From NCBI GenBank assembly GCA_029817715.1, contig JARUPY010000465.1:5169001-5233000 (forward strand): DNA of 64,000 nucleotides, written 5' to 3'. Below are positions 21,873-33,481 of the stretch, piece after piece. Each line of letters begins with the position of its first letter. Position 1 is the stretch's first letter. The notes beneath the pieces were generated by a model. The model saw only the letters and a program-made list of their open reading frames with translations. It was not told where the DNA came from and ran no database searches. Position numbers and translations under genes: made by a program. The DNA comes from Melastoma dodecandrum (lineage: Eukaryota > Streptophyta > Magnoliopsida > Myrtales > Melastomataceae).

Positions 21873-23771
21873 TTAGGTATCATCGACTTGTGAATGGAAT
21901 ACAAAACTCGGGAATGCCGTTGTAATGTCCCTGACAATGATGGGAGAGGGTTAGCAGAGAAGGCGTTCGTCAAACAAAATGCATTATCAGCTATCAAGCT
22001 TCCTGTTCTTTAATCATTCATCTCTATATTAGATGCTATTCCAGTTTCCGATACACTAAAGGCATGTGAATAAACTCCCGCCTTGGCATGGGAGATGCAA
22101 TTGTAGTTTTTATTTGCAATAAACTATCTGCTGAGAAAATGAAATCGCCAGGCAATTAACAATGGAATGGTTTGAAAAGCTTACTTCAGGTACTGCAGCG
22201 TCATATTCTTCAGAAGTGAAGGATGCCGCAGCACTAGGCTTCGCCACTCTTCCTTGTCAATCTTCCCATCGTGCTTTGTGTCAGCTTCCTCAAAGGTCTG
22301 AAAAAGGAAGGGAAATATTCCTGGCTTAGTACACAACATCCTCACGGTGCCTTAAATTACCAACAAAATCGACATGGGCACCAGGATGTCAACAACAAAA
22401 TCAAATGGCCTCACCCACCATCCAATTACCAAAATAAAATATTTAAACTCAACATGTGAAACAGGATTTCAAAAAAGAATCACACTATTGTACCTTGTCG
22501 ATTATGCTCTCTATAACGTCATCGGATAGATTCATGCCTGATTCAGCAAGTGTTGCCACAACCATTTGTTTAACCTAAATAAGAACACCTTTCAGTTAGG
22601 CATCTCTTGAAAGACATTATATTAACATAGCATTAAATAGATGACAACCTCCTGTCTCTCGATGAAGCCTTGCTGTTTGAGATCATAGAGCTGAAAAGAA
22701 ACTGCAGCACGGTTCGATTAAATTCAATGAGTAAAACGCATTCAGGCCGTCGATAATGCTATTATCATCATACATTTATATCAAACAATAAGTCAAAAGG
22801 AGTTGCATCAAGTTATCAGTATGAAGTAGAAATTTAGAGATATACACTCAATCTTGTCTTCAATGGGTGCATTAGGATGGAAAACCGACAAAGCACGAGC
22901 AAACTCTTCAAAACCTAGTATTCCATTGTGTTTCGTGTCAAACAAGTCGAATACCTGGGAAAAAATACCGAGCTGATAAGTTTCAAGGAAAATATCAAAT
23001 AAAATGTGTGAAACCTCTGATAGAGGAACTGATAGTAAGAAAACAAAATTGGAATGAAAGAAAGATTGAGAAAGAGCACGGGAAAGCAAAAGGCTCCTGT
23101 GATCTCTCTCAAGAACAAAAAACAGGAAACTCTTAAGTAGAATTACCCGATCAGCGAATAAACTCTCCTTCTTGTTTGTCTTGAATAGTGCCAGCTGAAA
23201 TTCCTCCTGCGGTATTGGTAACATCACGAAATGTAAAACAAATGAGACGGTGCCACGTTTTGCTCGACAAACAAATGATCATCTCGAAATTTGAATCTCC
23301 CTCGCATGATTTTTGGTTGCAACAAAAAACATATAGAGGAATCATAGTTAAAGAGGCGAGATTCGACCTTATTAATGAGGCCATCGTCAATCACGGCGCT
23401 GCTGATTTTCTTAAATAGCTCGTACAGTGCTTCAATTTCGCTAACACTAACTGCATAACAAGAGGACAAAGGGCACACTGTAAGGATAAAATAAAACCCA
23501 GAGAAAGCAAATAGACGAGAACTCGGCCAGGCAGCAAAGACAAGATTTGTGAAAACCAAGTCTCTCTACAAAAGGGACTAATTCAATATCACCAAAAGCA
23601 GCTTGGCTCATGCGAATGGTGAAACAACCATGGAATGAACTCCTTACAGACTGTTTCCCTTGCAAGGAGCTCAGGATTCTCGAGTCCCCTGGCTGACTTG
23701 TACAAATCTAGATCGCAACACCTTAAGACGGAAGCACATAAATGCTGAATGCCACCTATGCACTGCAACAT
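21873..23771 (-). CDS. CBL3: Calcineurin B-like Ca2+ sensor (CBL2/CBL3 type), 226 aa
   Basis: Binds CIPK kinases and recruits them to membranes in ion homeostasis. Coding exons in order: 23648-23771, 23368-23450, 23147-23206, 22846-22954, 22649-22701, 22494-22574, 22185-22297, 21873-21930 (124, 83, 60, 109, 53, 81, 113, 58 bp). The N-terminus [20 protein letters not shown] has the clustered Cys that are S-acylated in the tonoplast members CBL2/3, and no myristoylation Gly2. EF-hand loops include [28 protein letters not shown] and [15 protein letters not shown]. The tail [14 protein letters not shown] contains the FPSF regulatory motif. CBL2 versus CBL3 cannot be decided here. All phases close. 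Confidence 0.96.
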
Positions 23772-24299
23772 GATATTATCCCCACATCAAGACTCTATAC
23801 CTGTCGGTCAAAATGGCGTTACTTAGGCACTGTGAAAGGATGAAAGAGACAAAATAAATTAAAAAGAGAACGAAAAGACAGATAATCCAATCGCCAATCA
23901 AACATTCACAAAAACCCCTAATTCGAACGCAACCACGACAGACGATTTCCAGATCAAACCGAGCAAACACAGGCCTCGAGAACGACAGATCTTCCGAATG
24001 CAAAATCGTGATGAAACTAAAATGGATCCGCCAGACAACAGGGTAGGAGAACCGCCGATCGGCCACGGCAACAAAATCCAGGCGAACCGGCCCCCCGAGG
24101 GAGAGGGCAGAACACGACGAGACTCCTCCGATCGAGCCACGACGAAATCCAAAGGGGGAATTGCGAGGAGGAGGGGAACGAACCGCTTAGAGAGGGGGGA
24201 AGGGGGGGAAGACGGCCGTTAGACATTTCTCGACGCGGATGGTGCATGGAAGGAAGGATTGAATGAATCTCCCGCCGCCCGATGCCGGAGTTTTAGAGG

Positions 24300-24330
<31 letters not shown>

Positions 24331-25239
24331 ACAAAGAGAAGGAAGGTGGAAATGTTGCAGGCGTTGATTTTATTAAAAAGAAAGGGATATAATTGTAAAA
24401 GAAAAACAATCATCATCAGGAAGTAGAAGAAGAAGAAATCACAAAAACAATAAAAAAAATTTAAAGCCAGAATAATTAAAATATAATCTTCTATTTTTAA
24501 ATTACATATTTATTCAGAAGATTTAACATAACTTAAATTAAATTTTTTATTATTTAATAAACGGATTGAATGTTATAAACGTGTTTATTTTAACAAAGAA
24601 ACGATACCAATTTAAATTGTAGTCGTACATTAATGTGAACGAAATCGGTAACAAACATGAATCTACATGTACACAAAATGCGCACCTGATTTATTAAATA
24701 AATAACAAATTAGGAAAATTGGGTTGCTTCATATTCTAAAAATTCTTTGTAATAATTCACATATTATGTCTTTTTTTTCAAGTTATTACTATCTTTTCTA
24801 ATTTTGAAACAAATTGTTATTTTATATTTATTAAGTTAATTAAACTTAATTTTTGTAAATTTAAATGAAATTATCTCGTTCATATATATTTGAAGTATCG
24901 AAATACTTTAAAGTATACATCGAACCGATACCACGCCAACAGTAGTTCGTCACCTGGGACCAATTTCTTAAAGTGGAATTCAAATATTTATGGAAAGGGT
25001 TGGTAAGTGGAGGAAACATGTGGACGATAAAAAAAACATGTCACCATTGTATGCATTATTACGAGCTTTGTTCCAACTTGCTGTGGTCCTCAAGAAGAAT
25101 TGACTTTTTACCGTTGTTTGGAAACATATTCCCCAAAACACGCTTGTTCCCCGATTCCTTTTCCTTCTATTTCTTGTTCCCAAAATCTAGCCTTTCAAGA
25201 CATACAATCTCATAATTTAATCCTTCAAGATAATTAGAA
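23772..25239. other. Upstream region of the CBL gene and AT-rich spacer
   Basis: The first 500 bp probably contain the 5' UTR of the CBL gene, perhaps with a leader intron. A GC-richer island at about 24020-24290 could be the leader exon and promoter. From about 24410 to 24950 the sequence is strongly AT-rich with no gene. About 24950-25240 leads into the pararetroviral insertion, whose left edge I cannot place exactly. Confidence 0.45.
24297..24325. repeat. (GA)n microsatellite
   Basis: About 14 AG/GA dinucleotides in a row. The position, about 0.5 kb upstream of the CBL start codon, fits the GA/CT-rich leaders common in plant promoters and 5' UTRs. Confidence 0.9.
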
Positions 25240-25256
25240 AAATTTTTCTTAAGCAG

Positions 25257-25268
25257 GCTCTGATACCA
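25257..25268 (-). other. tRNA-iMet primer-binding site of the pararetrovirus
   Basis: The minus strand reads TGGTATCAGAGC. No LTR-like TG...CA end abuts it, and it lies downstream of all viral ORFs and the TATA box. This is expected for a linearised circular caulimovirid genome rather than an LTR retrotransposon. A 15-bp direct repeat AACGCAAATTAACTC (25293-25307, 25313-25327) lies just upstream. Confidence 0.8.
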
Positions 25269-25384
25269 ATAAGTAAACTGAAGATGATAAGTAACGCAAA
25301 TTAACTCTAAGCAACGCAAATTAACTCCCTAAAGAGTTAAATATCAGCATGCTAGATATTCTTCAGAATTGATAGGAATCGAAC

Positions 25385-25660
25385 TTAAGAAGTTTTTCCT
25401 AATTGTCTTTGTCGTCGGCGTTCCACCAACCTCAAATACTCGTTTGAGTATTTTGAACTTGCCGTAAATCCGAGATTGGACTTACCTTCAAGGAAATATT
25501 CCTCGAATTCACTCTGTACTAGAGTCAGTTCTTCTAATGTCTTAGAATAACTCTCTATCAACTTTGATAACGGAGTTATCTGTTCGGATAGATTTTCCAG
25601 ACGATCTACTATCGTATTGAGAAGTCCAGTAGTAGAATCCTTGCCCACCCCGTGATCCAA
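25385..25660 (-). other. Open frame in the pararetroviral leader
   Basis: About 90 codons without a stop and without an ATG at the beginning, lying between the TATA box and the PBS. It is predicted helical (LENLSEQITPLSKLIESY, then TLEELTLVQSEFEEYF). It could be a remnant of a small viral ORF or coiled-coil protein. An ATG in another frame at about 25694 opens only about 50 codons. Confidence 0.35.
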
Positions 25661-25924
25661 ATGGAGTAAATTCAGGATTCGGGCAATCAGTCATAAGAAT
25701 GACCCTTGCACTGCACCACTTTAATCTCTTGATTAAAGTCTTCTCTCAAAACATAAACAACTTAAATCAAGATGTTTACCATACCTCAATCCAGTGGGTA
25801 GCTTCGGGGTTCACCAAGCTTCCGCAACTTCTAGGAACTCAAGGGACGCTCACTTCTGAACACTGAGAATTTTGTGAGAGGGAGAGGCTCTTCTGTGTCT
25901 TCTGAATGCCCTTACCATGAGGGT

Positions 25925-25933
25925 CTTATATAG
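25925..25933 (-). promoter_or_regulatory. 35S-like TATA box of the pararetrovirus
   Basis: The minus strand reads CTATATAAG, close to the caulimovirid 35S core. It lies about 660 nt upstream of the tRNA-Met PBS, like the long leader of caulimoviruses. A second TATATAT sequence at about 26159-26166 is a weaker candidate. Confidence 0.65.
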
Positions 25934-26411
25934 ACACTCCTCATCCAAGCACAAGGTTTAGTCACAAGGACTTATCCTTCAAGGTTTCGATTCGCAAATC
26001 TAACCTTTACTTAGTTTTAATCAATTTTGATTAATTCTAACCACTCTTGATTCCTTAAGGTATTGTTATGGAGAACGATCAAAGAAATTTGACTCAGAGA
26101 GATGTGAGAGAAAATTTCTCTATTCAGATCGCCTCCCCAAATGAGGTAGAGGGTTGTGAAATATATACACAAACAAGCTGGTGCTTATGCACTGTTTGCC
26201 AGCTCAAAAGTAAAAGAATCTACTTTGCAAAAGCTTACAAAAGCTAACTAGACTACAAAAATGCCTAGTCTATCACTATACAATTTTCTTCTCCCGTCTG
26301 CATTGGTACTTTCTCTTGGGAGATTCCTTCCTCTCTGGCGTGTGATGTCTCGCCAGTTCCTTCAGAGAGTCCTCCAAAACTTTGAGCTCTCTCTTCATCT
26401 TGCTTGAATCG

Positions 26412-27563
26412 CTACGCCAAGGATTTGTCGGTGTAGTCAGCGATCTTAGTCCATACCTCGAAGGTATCTGTCCGAAGACACAATTCAGAGTTTTCCCTCT
26501 TCCAGAAACTATCTAGAAGATCCAGAACTCTCTCCCATCCCCTCTCTCCTGCCTGCTCATCTGCATAGCTGAGATAGGAACGAAGAATCGTGACAGTCGT
26601 CATCCCGTCACTGAGCACATATTATAATTCCTTTTTGGCAAATACGTGCTCCAGCACATCTTTCAGAAACTCAACCTTAATGGCCTTTCTTACAGTCTTA
26701 TCCTTGTAATACTTGCGCCATAAACCCCTCTGATCGAGGTCCTGTCGTTGAGGTTCAATAAGATGCCTACTTTCACTAAGATGGAGGTCCCATACTTGCA
26801 TATTTGGAAGTATTACATTTCCATACTGCTCATGGTCCTCTTCTTCCAACATAGTGCTAGTAATCAGCGCCGTGGCATATCTTGAACCATAACCCAGGCA
26901 CCCGAGTATGAACTTCACCAATGCAGGCAGCTGATTTAGATGCTCTGGCTCTGATCTATCGATCTCCAGAATATCAACAAACCCAGCATATAAATAAGGT
27001 AAAACAACTCCCACCATACCTGAACTAATCCTCAGGGATGGCCACTTCTCCGATATCCAGTGTAGATACGGTTGAAGTACAGAGTTCTCCTCAAGTGAGG
27101 ATTCTCTCATATCCACCAGCACCTTTGAAGTTTCATAGTCTTTAACTTCCAGCGGTAATATGGACATAGTCGTTGTGAGAATCTGCTGTCTATCTCGTAC
27201 CGATTTAGACAACTCTTCCCCATCTGCAGCCTTGTAAGTTAACTTGGCTTCCAGATATTTGATGTACTCAATCGCCTTTGCTGCGAAAAACTTAATTTGG
27301 GCTTGGTAATTCCTTTTAATACCTCCCAGAAGTCCTCCACACACAACAGTGGCATTCCAAGATAGGGATCCATCTTCGAAAGAGTCCAAATCAAAAACCC
27401 AAGATCTGTCTAGATCTTCATAACCTTCGTCATCATGAGCTTGCTCACCAGGTTCAACTGAACCTCCTTCAGGAATTACTTCCTCAAGGTTCTCCTGAGG
27501 TTGAGGATTACCTTCTCCGAGTGTTCCGGGTATCTCATAATTGAAATACTTGTCGTACTCCAT
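26412..27563 (-). pseudogene. Uncharacterised pararetroviral ORF before the promoter, 313 + 68 aa
   Basis: An ATG-started 313-aa segment (26622-27563) continues in the same frame after one TAA (26622-26624) as another 68-aa segment. It has an acidic N-terminus (EGYEDLDRSWVFDLDSF), then helical sequence (IKFFAAKAIEYIKYLEAKL) and ends ADYTDKSLA. Its place, between RNase H and the 35S-like promoter, is where cavemo-, solendo- and caulimoviruses encode the translational transactivator, but I see no transactivator core motif. Function unassigned. Confidence 0.55.
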
Positions 27564-27767
27564 GTCAGCCGCTTCATCAGGATGTTCTTCCTACTGAACA
27601 ATTGGCTCGCCAATGAAAGCTTTAAACTTAGCTTCCTCCTCAGCATACTCATTTTTCACCTGCTCTTTCTGTTCCTTCTGGCTCTGTAATAAAGCCTTAT
27701 AGGACTTAACAGCGTGGTTAATGGAAATTTTCTGCTCTTTGGCCAGATGATTTTGGCAGTAGTTGAA

Positions 27768-28432
27768 CTACTCCGTGGTTAACGAAAACCACCAAGGTTC
27801 TTCAACCTTACCGTCCTTCTCAAGACCAGAGGTCTTAAGCTTTTTAGGTTTCCTCTTCTTTTTGGTTTCCCTTGGGGTTTCAGCCTGAGCTTCTTCCTTC
27901 AGATCTGCCATTTTCGCTTTTCCTTTAGAGCTCACTTCTTCAGGATCAGCCATCTTCTCTTGAAGATCTTTCTTCACGTTTCTTTTGGGATTTCCCTTAG
28001 GACCCGTCACTCCCTTCTGGGAATTTTTCTCTGCTTTCCCTGTGGAATTGGTTGTTATCTTTTCCTTAGGTTCAGCCATTCTCCTCTAAGAATCTTCTTT
28101 CATCTTTCCTTTGGAGCTAGTAGCAGCTTTCTCCTTAGGGTCGACCATCTCCTCCTGGAGATCTGTCTCCGCCTTTCTCTTAGAGTTGGCTTTTGCCTTT
28201 TCCTTGAGATTAGCTACACCCTTCTGGGTATTTGCAGCTTTTAGCTTGTTAGGACATTCGAAGGATCGATGTCCAGGTCGCTTGCACTGCCAGCACAAGG
28301 CTGATTTCGTTCCAGAATTGGAGCATCACTATGCTCACCATCTCTCTTAGGATTAGGACATACCTTCTTGGAGTGTCCCTCCTGCTTGCACTTCCAGCAG
28401 ATCTTCTTCTTTGCTGCGGGATCCATCTGCAA
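27768..28432 (-). pseudogene. Zinc-knuckle and Lys-rich repeat region downstream of RNase H
   Basis: Two CCHC knuckles: CWKCKQEGHSKKVC in 28241-28432 and CWQCKRPGHRSFEC in 28086-28298, the second in a different frame. Lys/Glu/Ser-rich degenerate repeats of about 25-30 aa follow, built around K-x-A-D/E-P-K-E and SKGK, running to a stop at 27768. I know no standard caulimovirid RNase H followed by paired knuckles and such repeats. It may be the N-terminus of the next ORF. Confidence 0.65.
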
Positions 28433-29088
28433 GTTCTCTAGAGAGAGAGTCAGCTATTATGTTTTTGTCTGACGAGATATACTCGACATCGTATTTATAA
28501 TAGCTAAACCATTCTTGCAACCTCAATAGTCTAGTCTGTCTAGCCTCCTTGAGGTTCAGACTCATGAACCTTTTTACATAGGTCGAGTCAAAGCGCACTA
28601 AGAATTTCTTAGGTCAAAAAGATGTAAAAGGCTTTTATTCCATTTTTTAAAGCCAATACTTCATTTTCATGTATCGGGTACCGGAGTTCATACCCCTTAA
28701 AACTACCCGACCAATACTTACAAATGGGTTCCGGTTTTCTTCCTTTAATTTTAAGGACAGCACCCCAAAAATCATTTGAAGCATATATTTCCAGAACTAA
28801 TTCATCCTTATCAGATGGTAAAGAGAGTTGCGGTAAATTTTTTATCTTTCTCTTAATCCTTTGAATAGCATGAGTGTCCTCATCTTCCCATATCCAAGGA
28901 TTTACCGAAGAGGTTTTCTTCGAAATCCTACCGAGATCTTGGGAAAGATCTTTCACAAACTTTCTTGCATAGTTAACAAATCCACAAAATCTTTGGACCT
29001 GTTTTCTATCCTCAAGTCTGTCAGGAAAATCAACAATTTTCTCGGCTATATGGCTTTGTAATTTTATCTTTCCTTGCTCAATTTCCAT
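28353..29088 (-). pseudogene. Pararetroviral RT connection and RNase H
   Basis: The block 28609-29088 contains the post-RT connection (RFCGFVNYARKFVKDLSQ) and the first RNase H strand, EIYASNDFWGAVL, where families normally have T/D-A-S-D; the first catalytic Asp appears replaced by Tyr and the next acidic position by Asn. The block 28353-28598 holds the later RNase H part (LLRLQEWFSYYKYDVEYI, then NIIADSLSREL). A stop at 28609 separates the blocks. Confidence 0.82.
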
Positions 29089-29124
29089 GCCTAGAAAATT
29101 TACTGACTCCTTAAACCATTATAT

Positions 29125-29930
29125 CTACCTTTCCGATAGAATCATGCCCTCCTGTCGGAAGACATCAGTCACCTTATCAAGGTGCCTCATGTGGTCGTCT
29201 TCAGTCCGACTGTAGATTAAGACATCGTCAATATAGACAGCACAAAACTTTCGGAATTGCTTGAAAGCATTATCCATTTTGCGCTGAAACACGCCTGGAG
29301 CATTTTTCAGGCCGAACGGCATAACCAGCCATTCAAACATTCCTTGCGAAACATTGAAGGCAGTTAGAGGAACCGACTCTTCCTCCATCTTGACTTGCCA
29401 GTATCCACTTTTCAAGTCAAACTTAGAGAAGAATTTTGGTTAGCTCAAACTAACTCTATCAATTAAATCTCCCGCAGTGGGAATCTTATAGCCATCGTCC
29501 TTTGTAGCTTTGTTAAGCTGACGATAATCTATAACCATACGTGATTTACCTCGCACCTGCTCGGCATGATAAAGGCAGGACTAGAATGCGGACTATAATT
29601 GTCCCTAATCAAGCATTTTCCAAGCAACTCAGGAATTTGTTTGTCAAATTTCTCAACCATTTCAGTCGTATACGTAATGTTTCTGGCTCTTATAATGGTT
29701 CCGGGATCCTTTAATTCGAGTCTAGCCTTTAGGCCATTTCGACTCCACAATTTTAGTAGATCTTCACTAAAATTGTCAACAAGTTTTACCAAGAACTTAT
29801 CCCATTTTGTTCCGGTTAACTTTACTGCCCTGCACACTTCTTGTTTCGGAAACAAGTCGTCATACCAGTTGGAACTCCTGGTATTCGTCGGAGAAAACAT
29901 GGTTTGTTCCCATGAATCGTTCTCATCCAA
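29125..29930 (-). pseudogene. Pararetroviral reverse transcriptase, in pieces
   Basis: Two open blocks in different places: 29529-29930 (ending SPHSSPAFIMPS, the RT fingers) and 29125-29415 (FDL...KSGYWQVKM, FEWLVMPFGLKNAPGVFQRK and YIDDVLIYSR, the catalytic YxDD). Between them are motifs such as MVIDYRQLNK in another frame. The catalytic Asp pair is intact, but frameshifts or stops near 29520 and 29420 break the gene. Confidence 0.88.
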
Positions 29931-30901
29931 CCTATATCACCACGTTGAGCTCGTACTCTGAAAGCTCTTTCACATGGCGAATTACCACAATATTCTGTCC
30001 GTTTTACCGGATAGAAGTCAAACTTTAATCGTAACTTTGGTTCATGGAGAATACTTATTTTCACCCCACCAATGGATACATGATGGACATCCTGCACAAA
30101 AGGTAGGTTTTCCTTTTGTCCTTTTAAAAAAGCATTACCAATTATGATGTCTGCCTCTAATAAAGGATGGGCCAGGATCTCTTTTATGATGAACTGTTGT
30201 CCACAAATAAAGACAGGCACATTATTGGCCTGATGGCTGACTATTGTCGCCTTTCCATCTACGTTTACCATATGGATAGGTTTCTGCAATGGCTTCCACC
30301 ATTCTTCTGGTAGTGCATTGAGTCTAGCACAACTTATGCTACACCCAGTGTCTATTAAAGTATCCAGAGAATACTCATAGTATCCGGGAAACTTGAAAGT
30401 TAGAGCCACATATGTGCTCAATTCTTCCTTCCGGACACTAAACCCAATATTCTTAGGTACTTTCTGGGATGGTTCTATCATCCTCCAGATTTCGTCTACT
30501 GGTATAGACCTCTGCTCGGCTATTTGCTTAATAACCTTACAGACTTCAGGAATACTGGACAAAGAGTTATCCGGATAGGTAACCCTTATCATCCGTATTG
30601 ATTCCTCTCTCGTTTGATCTACTGGATCCTCATAGACTGGTAGTGACACATGTCTATATCCCACGATTCTACCCATATGTTGAGACGGGGTTCTCGAATC
30701 TGTAGATCTTCGAGACATTTCTTCTATTAGTGGTGGAGCAGATGCTTCTGCTGGTCGAGACACAATTATGTCCTCTCCCACATCACTTGCTCTAGAAGAA
30801 ACATCATAGAGTATATGTGATCTTGGCTCTCTCAGGAGTGGCATCCTCACAGGCAGATGTCTGTCAGCTTTAAAACTATCTCTAGACGGTTCACCCAACA
30901 T
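29822..30901 (-). pseudogene. Pararetroviral aspartic protease region
   Basis: A 359-aa open segment. The retropepsin signature LIDTGCSISCARL lies at about residues 185-197, followed by the second protease motif ADIIIGNAFL. The upstream part is Arg/Ser-rich with no clear domain. Its frame differs from the movement-protein frame, and the link to RT needs a register change near 29930, so at least one indel is present. In the family this protease processes the polyprotein. Confidence 0.82.
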
Positions 30902-31205
30902 TAAAGTGATATCGTACCTCTCTGTGGGATATTGGCCGCACTAATCGGTCTAGAGCTACTACCAGGCTCAGTCATAACTCAATTTCTTAGCCAGGTTAAC
31001 TCTAGTGGGTTTACCTCTCGCCTATGAAATTGTTGGTAGTTATTATGACCTTCCTCGAACAACTCAGTGAGTCTTGAGATGTTCCTCACACCAGGACTAG
31101 TGGTATTTACCAATCAGAAAATCACTCTAGTGTGATACGCCAAAAACTTGGCCTGGGAATTCATTCTATCCATATTCATTGATTTTATCCTTAAGGTCAA
31201 TGAAT

Positions 31206-31730
31206 TTACCAAACAACGATCGTTCGGGCCATCATGAAATTTGGATGGAACTGGAACCATACAGGGCCGTGTGCAAGGGCCTGTATACCTGATATCAGCT
31301 GATCTCTAAACGCTCGCCATCGTTTATCGATTACAGCTGCTACCACAGGACTATCCGCTGGAAGATGAAATAGCGGAATCAATCCTACTTGGATTAACCC
31401 AATGTGTATATAGTTATATACACCTCTCGCACGTTGCATGGTTTCCCTAATGCGTTGTACGTTGAGTAATGGGATATCCAACGTCTCAAGTTCCGTGCTT
31501 GTAACTTGAGCCGTTGCCTCTGTTTGTGAGATGTCTATTATCGATCTAAAATTGAATCTCGATACATTATAGACTGCTCTCACGTTGACATTGGGCAACC
31601 TCCATTCCAGAACTGACTGGGATGGATCTTCGTACTGGTGGGATTCCTCCAGTACCTGATTCGATGCTTCCAAAGAAACCATCTCATCACCATCTCCATT
31701 TTGCTCTGCTCTCATCATGAACAGATGCAT
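31206..31730 (-). pseudogene. Pararetroviral 30K-type movement protein region
   Basis: Holds the conserved caulimovirid movement-protein core: GVYNYIHIGLIQVGLIPL, then AVIDKRWRAFRDQLISGIQ and a GPVWFQFHPNFMM strand. Upstream is an acidic segment. The region is in the same reading frame as the coat-protein region, separated from it by two TAG codons (31959-31961 and 31824-31826). A stop at 31206 truncates the C-terminus. Movement proteins open plasmodesmata in exogenous viruses; this copy is broken. Confidence 0.8.
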
Positions 31731-31958
31731 TTTCCAGAGATCAGCATCTTCTTCCGAGTCTGTATCGTAATTTGATACGACCTCGTAGATTGATTCTACT
31801 TCCGAGTCTAAGTCAGAAATATCCTACTCATCTATTGGTTCATAAGTCAGGACTTCTTCCTCATGACTCCTGTCATCCAGGAATACCATTCGGAGTCTTT
31901 CTCTCCTTTGGTTCTTCTGAGGACAAGTATCTGCTTTGTGGGTTTTTGACCCACAAAA

Positions 31959-33188
31959 CTAGCAACAATTACAGTTGCTCAACGGTTTCCCTTTTAGACA
32001 TTTAGGTTCTCTGCCATGCTTACGCTTAAAGGCTTCGATCCTATCTTTATCCTTTAGGTTGTTCCGTTTCCTCACAAACCTCCTTGGTTTGCAAGCAGGA
32101 CCTCCTCTTTGTTTCTTCTGGAGGTATTTCTTTGGCCAAACTTTCCTTTTATTGTATCCAATAAATTTTTTCTTTCTTGGAAAGTTTCTTGTTCTCACAG
32201 ATTCTGTTTGAGTATCGCATCCATACCTTCCAGGTACATACTCAATCTGCGAACAACAGCTCTTGTTTAGGTATGGCAGCTTCTTAGCCGCTTCCTTAAC
32301 TTGGAGCTCAGTACACGCTTTTCTCATCGCGTACTTAACCGCCTGAATTTTTCCTCCGAGTCCAGAGACAATCTTTTCCTCACTTAGAAGTAATTCATAG
32401 GCCTTTTGCGCAACTTCTGACCAAGGTTCTGGAAGTTTTGCAAAAAAGGTTCCCAATATGAACTGCTGAGAAACTACGTTCAGATTGTAATAATACTTCT
32501 GGAATTCACATACGTAGTTATCAAACCAGCACATATCACAGATCTGTAGTTTTACAAGAGCAGTCAACGATTGCTCTTTTTCCACAGTCTCAGTGGATAA
32601 CGAAAAACCACAGAATTCTCGTTTTAATGCATCAGCGATGATTGCTAATACACCATCAACGGTCAGCGCCTGATCTATCTTTTCTTTGATGTCTGTATGA
32701 GCCACCAAAGACTTCCAATATTTTTGCGTCGTTCCCATGAGAGCTGCAACATATAATTCATAAACTAATCCAGGGGATAATATCCCAGCAGACGCAGTCA
32801 TTCGAATTAGTGACAACCACTCATCTATCTTTTCAGATACATGTTTTTCACAATCTATGTCCAGAAAAGCACCAGAGGTAATTATGGGCTTTAATATATT
32901 ATCCCTTAGAACGAACTCTTGTTTAGTTCTGTGAGGATAATCGGGCCTGTAAATTTCCCTCTTCGCAGTTACCAGTTCATTAAACGTTCGATTGTCTAAA
33001 TGAACTGTGGCATCTTCTGCCAGACCTAAGGCTTTCCTTAAGTCTTTTGCTAACTCCCCACTTTGGGAGTTCAAATTTGCATTTCGCTTTTGTGCATCTA
33101 AAATGTAGGGAGCTACTGACTCTTTATACAATTCATCTACACTTCTGCCTTGATTCTGTTTGGAATTTCTTCCTCCCAGATTCAACAT
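31959..33188 (-). pseudogene. Pararetroviral coat-protein-like region, 409-aa open segment
   Basis: A mainly helical region is followed by a long Lys/Arg-rich stretch (FPRKKKFIGYNKRK, KPRRFVRKRNN) and the start of a zinc knuckle (KPLSNCNCC). The frame is then stopped by TAG at 31959-31961. After the stop the same frame continues with FCGSKTHKADTC, the rest of the knuckle. A basic domain plus CCHC knuckle is the signature of caulimovirid capsid proteins; the N-terminal capsid fold itself is not recognised by eye. The nonsense codon makes it non-functional as a full protein. Confidence 0.75.
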
Positions 33189-33481
33189 TTCGACTGATTT
33201 TCCCGTAGTACTTTCAGTCCAGAAGTCGCCTCAGCTTCAGGCCTTTTTAAACTTCTTTCTTCCTCCAGAGCGTCCAACATTGTATTCACAATGGAGCCTA
33301 CTTCCTTTGCCATTTGGTTTCGGCTTTCTAGACTTTCTGTACTCCTCTGAATGGTTAGCTGAGTTAAAATATCATTTATACTCTTACTAATTCCAAAAGG
33401 AGTCATCCTGGACTCTGGAACGAACTCCAACCGTGAAGGAATTCCAGAAGGATTTCCCGAAGATTTTCCTTTTCCAGTCAT
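33182..33481 (-). pseudogene. Pararetroviral first ORF, 99-aa N-terminal segment
   Basis: An open frame from an ATG, beginning MTGKGKSSGNPSG, with a helical, charged second half (NQMAKEVGSIVNTMLDALEE). It ends at 33182, just where the coat-protein frame begins in another register, so it is probably the N-terminus of that protein separated by a frameshift near 33185. No recognised domain. Confidence 0.55.

Noticed and set aside
25257..25268. PBS of a second LTR retrotransposon
   Set aside because: No LTR end abuts it. It lies downstream of movement and coat genes, and no integrase is present; the caulimovirid layout explains it.
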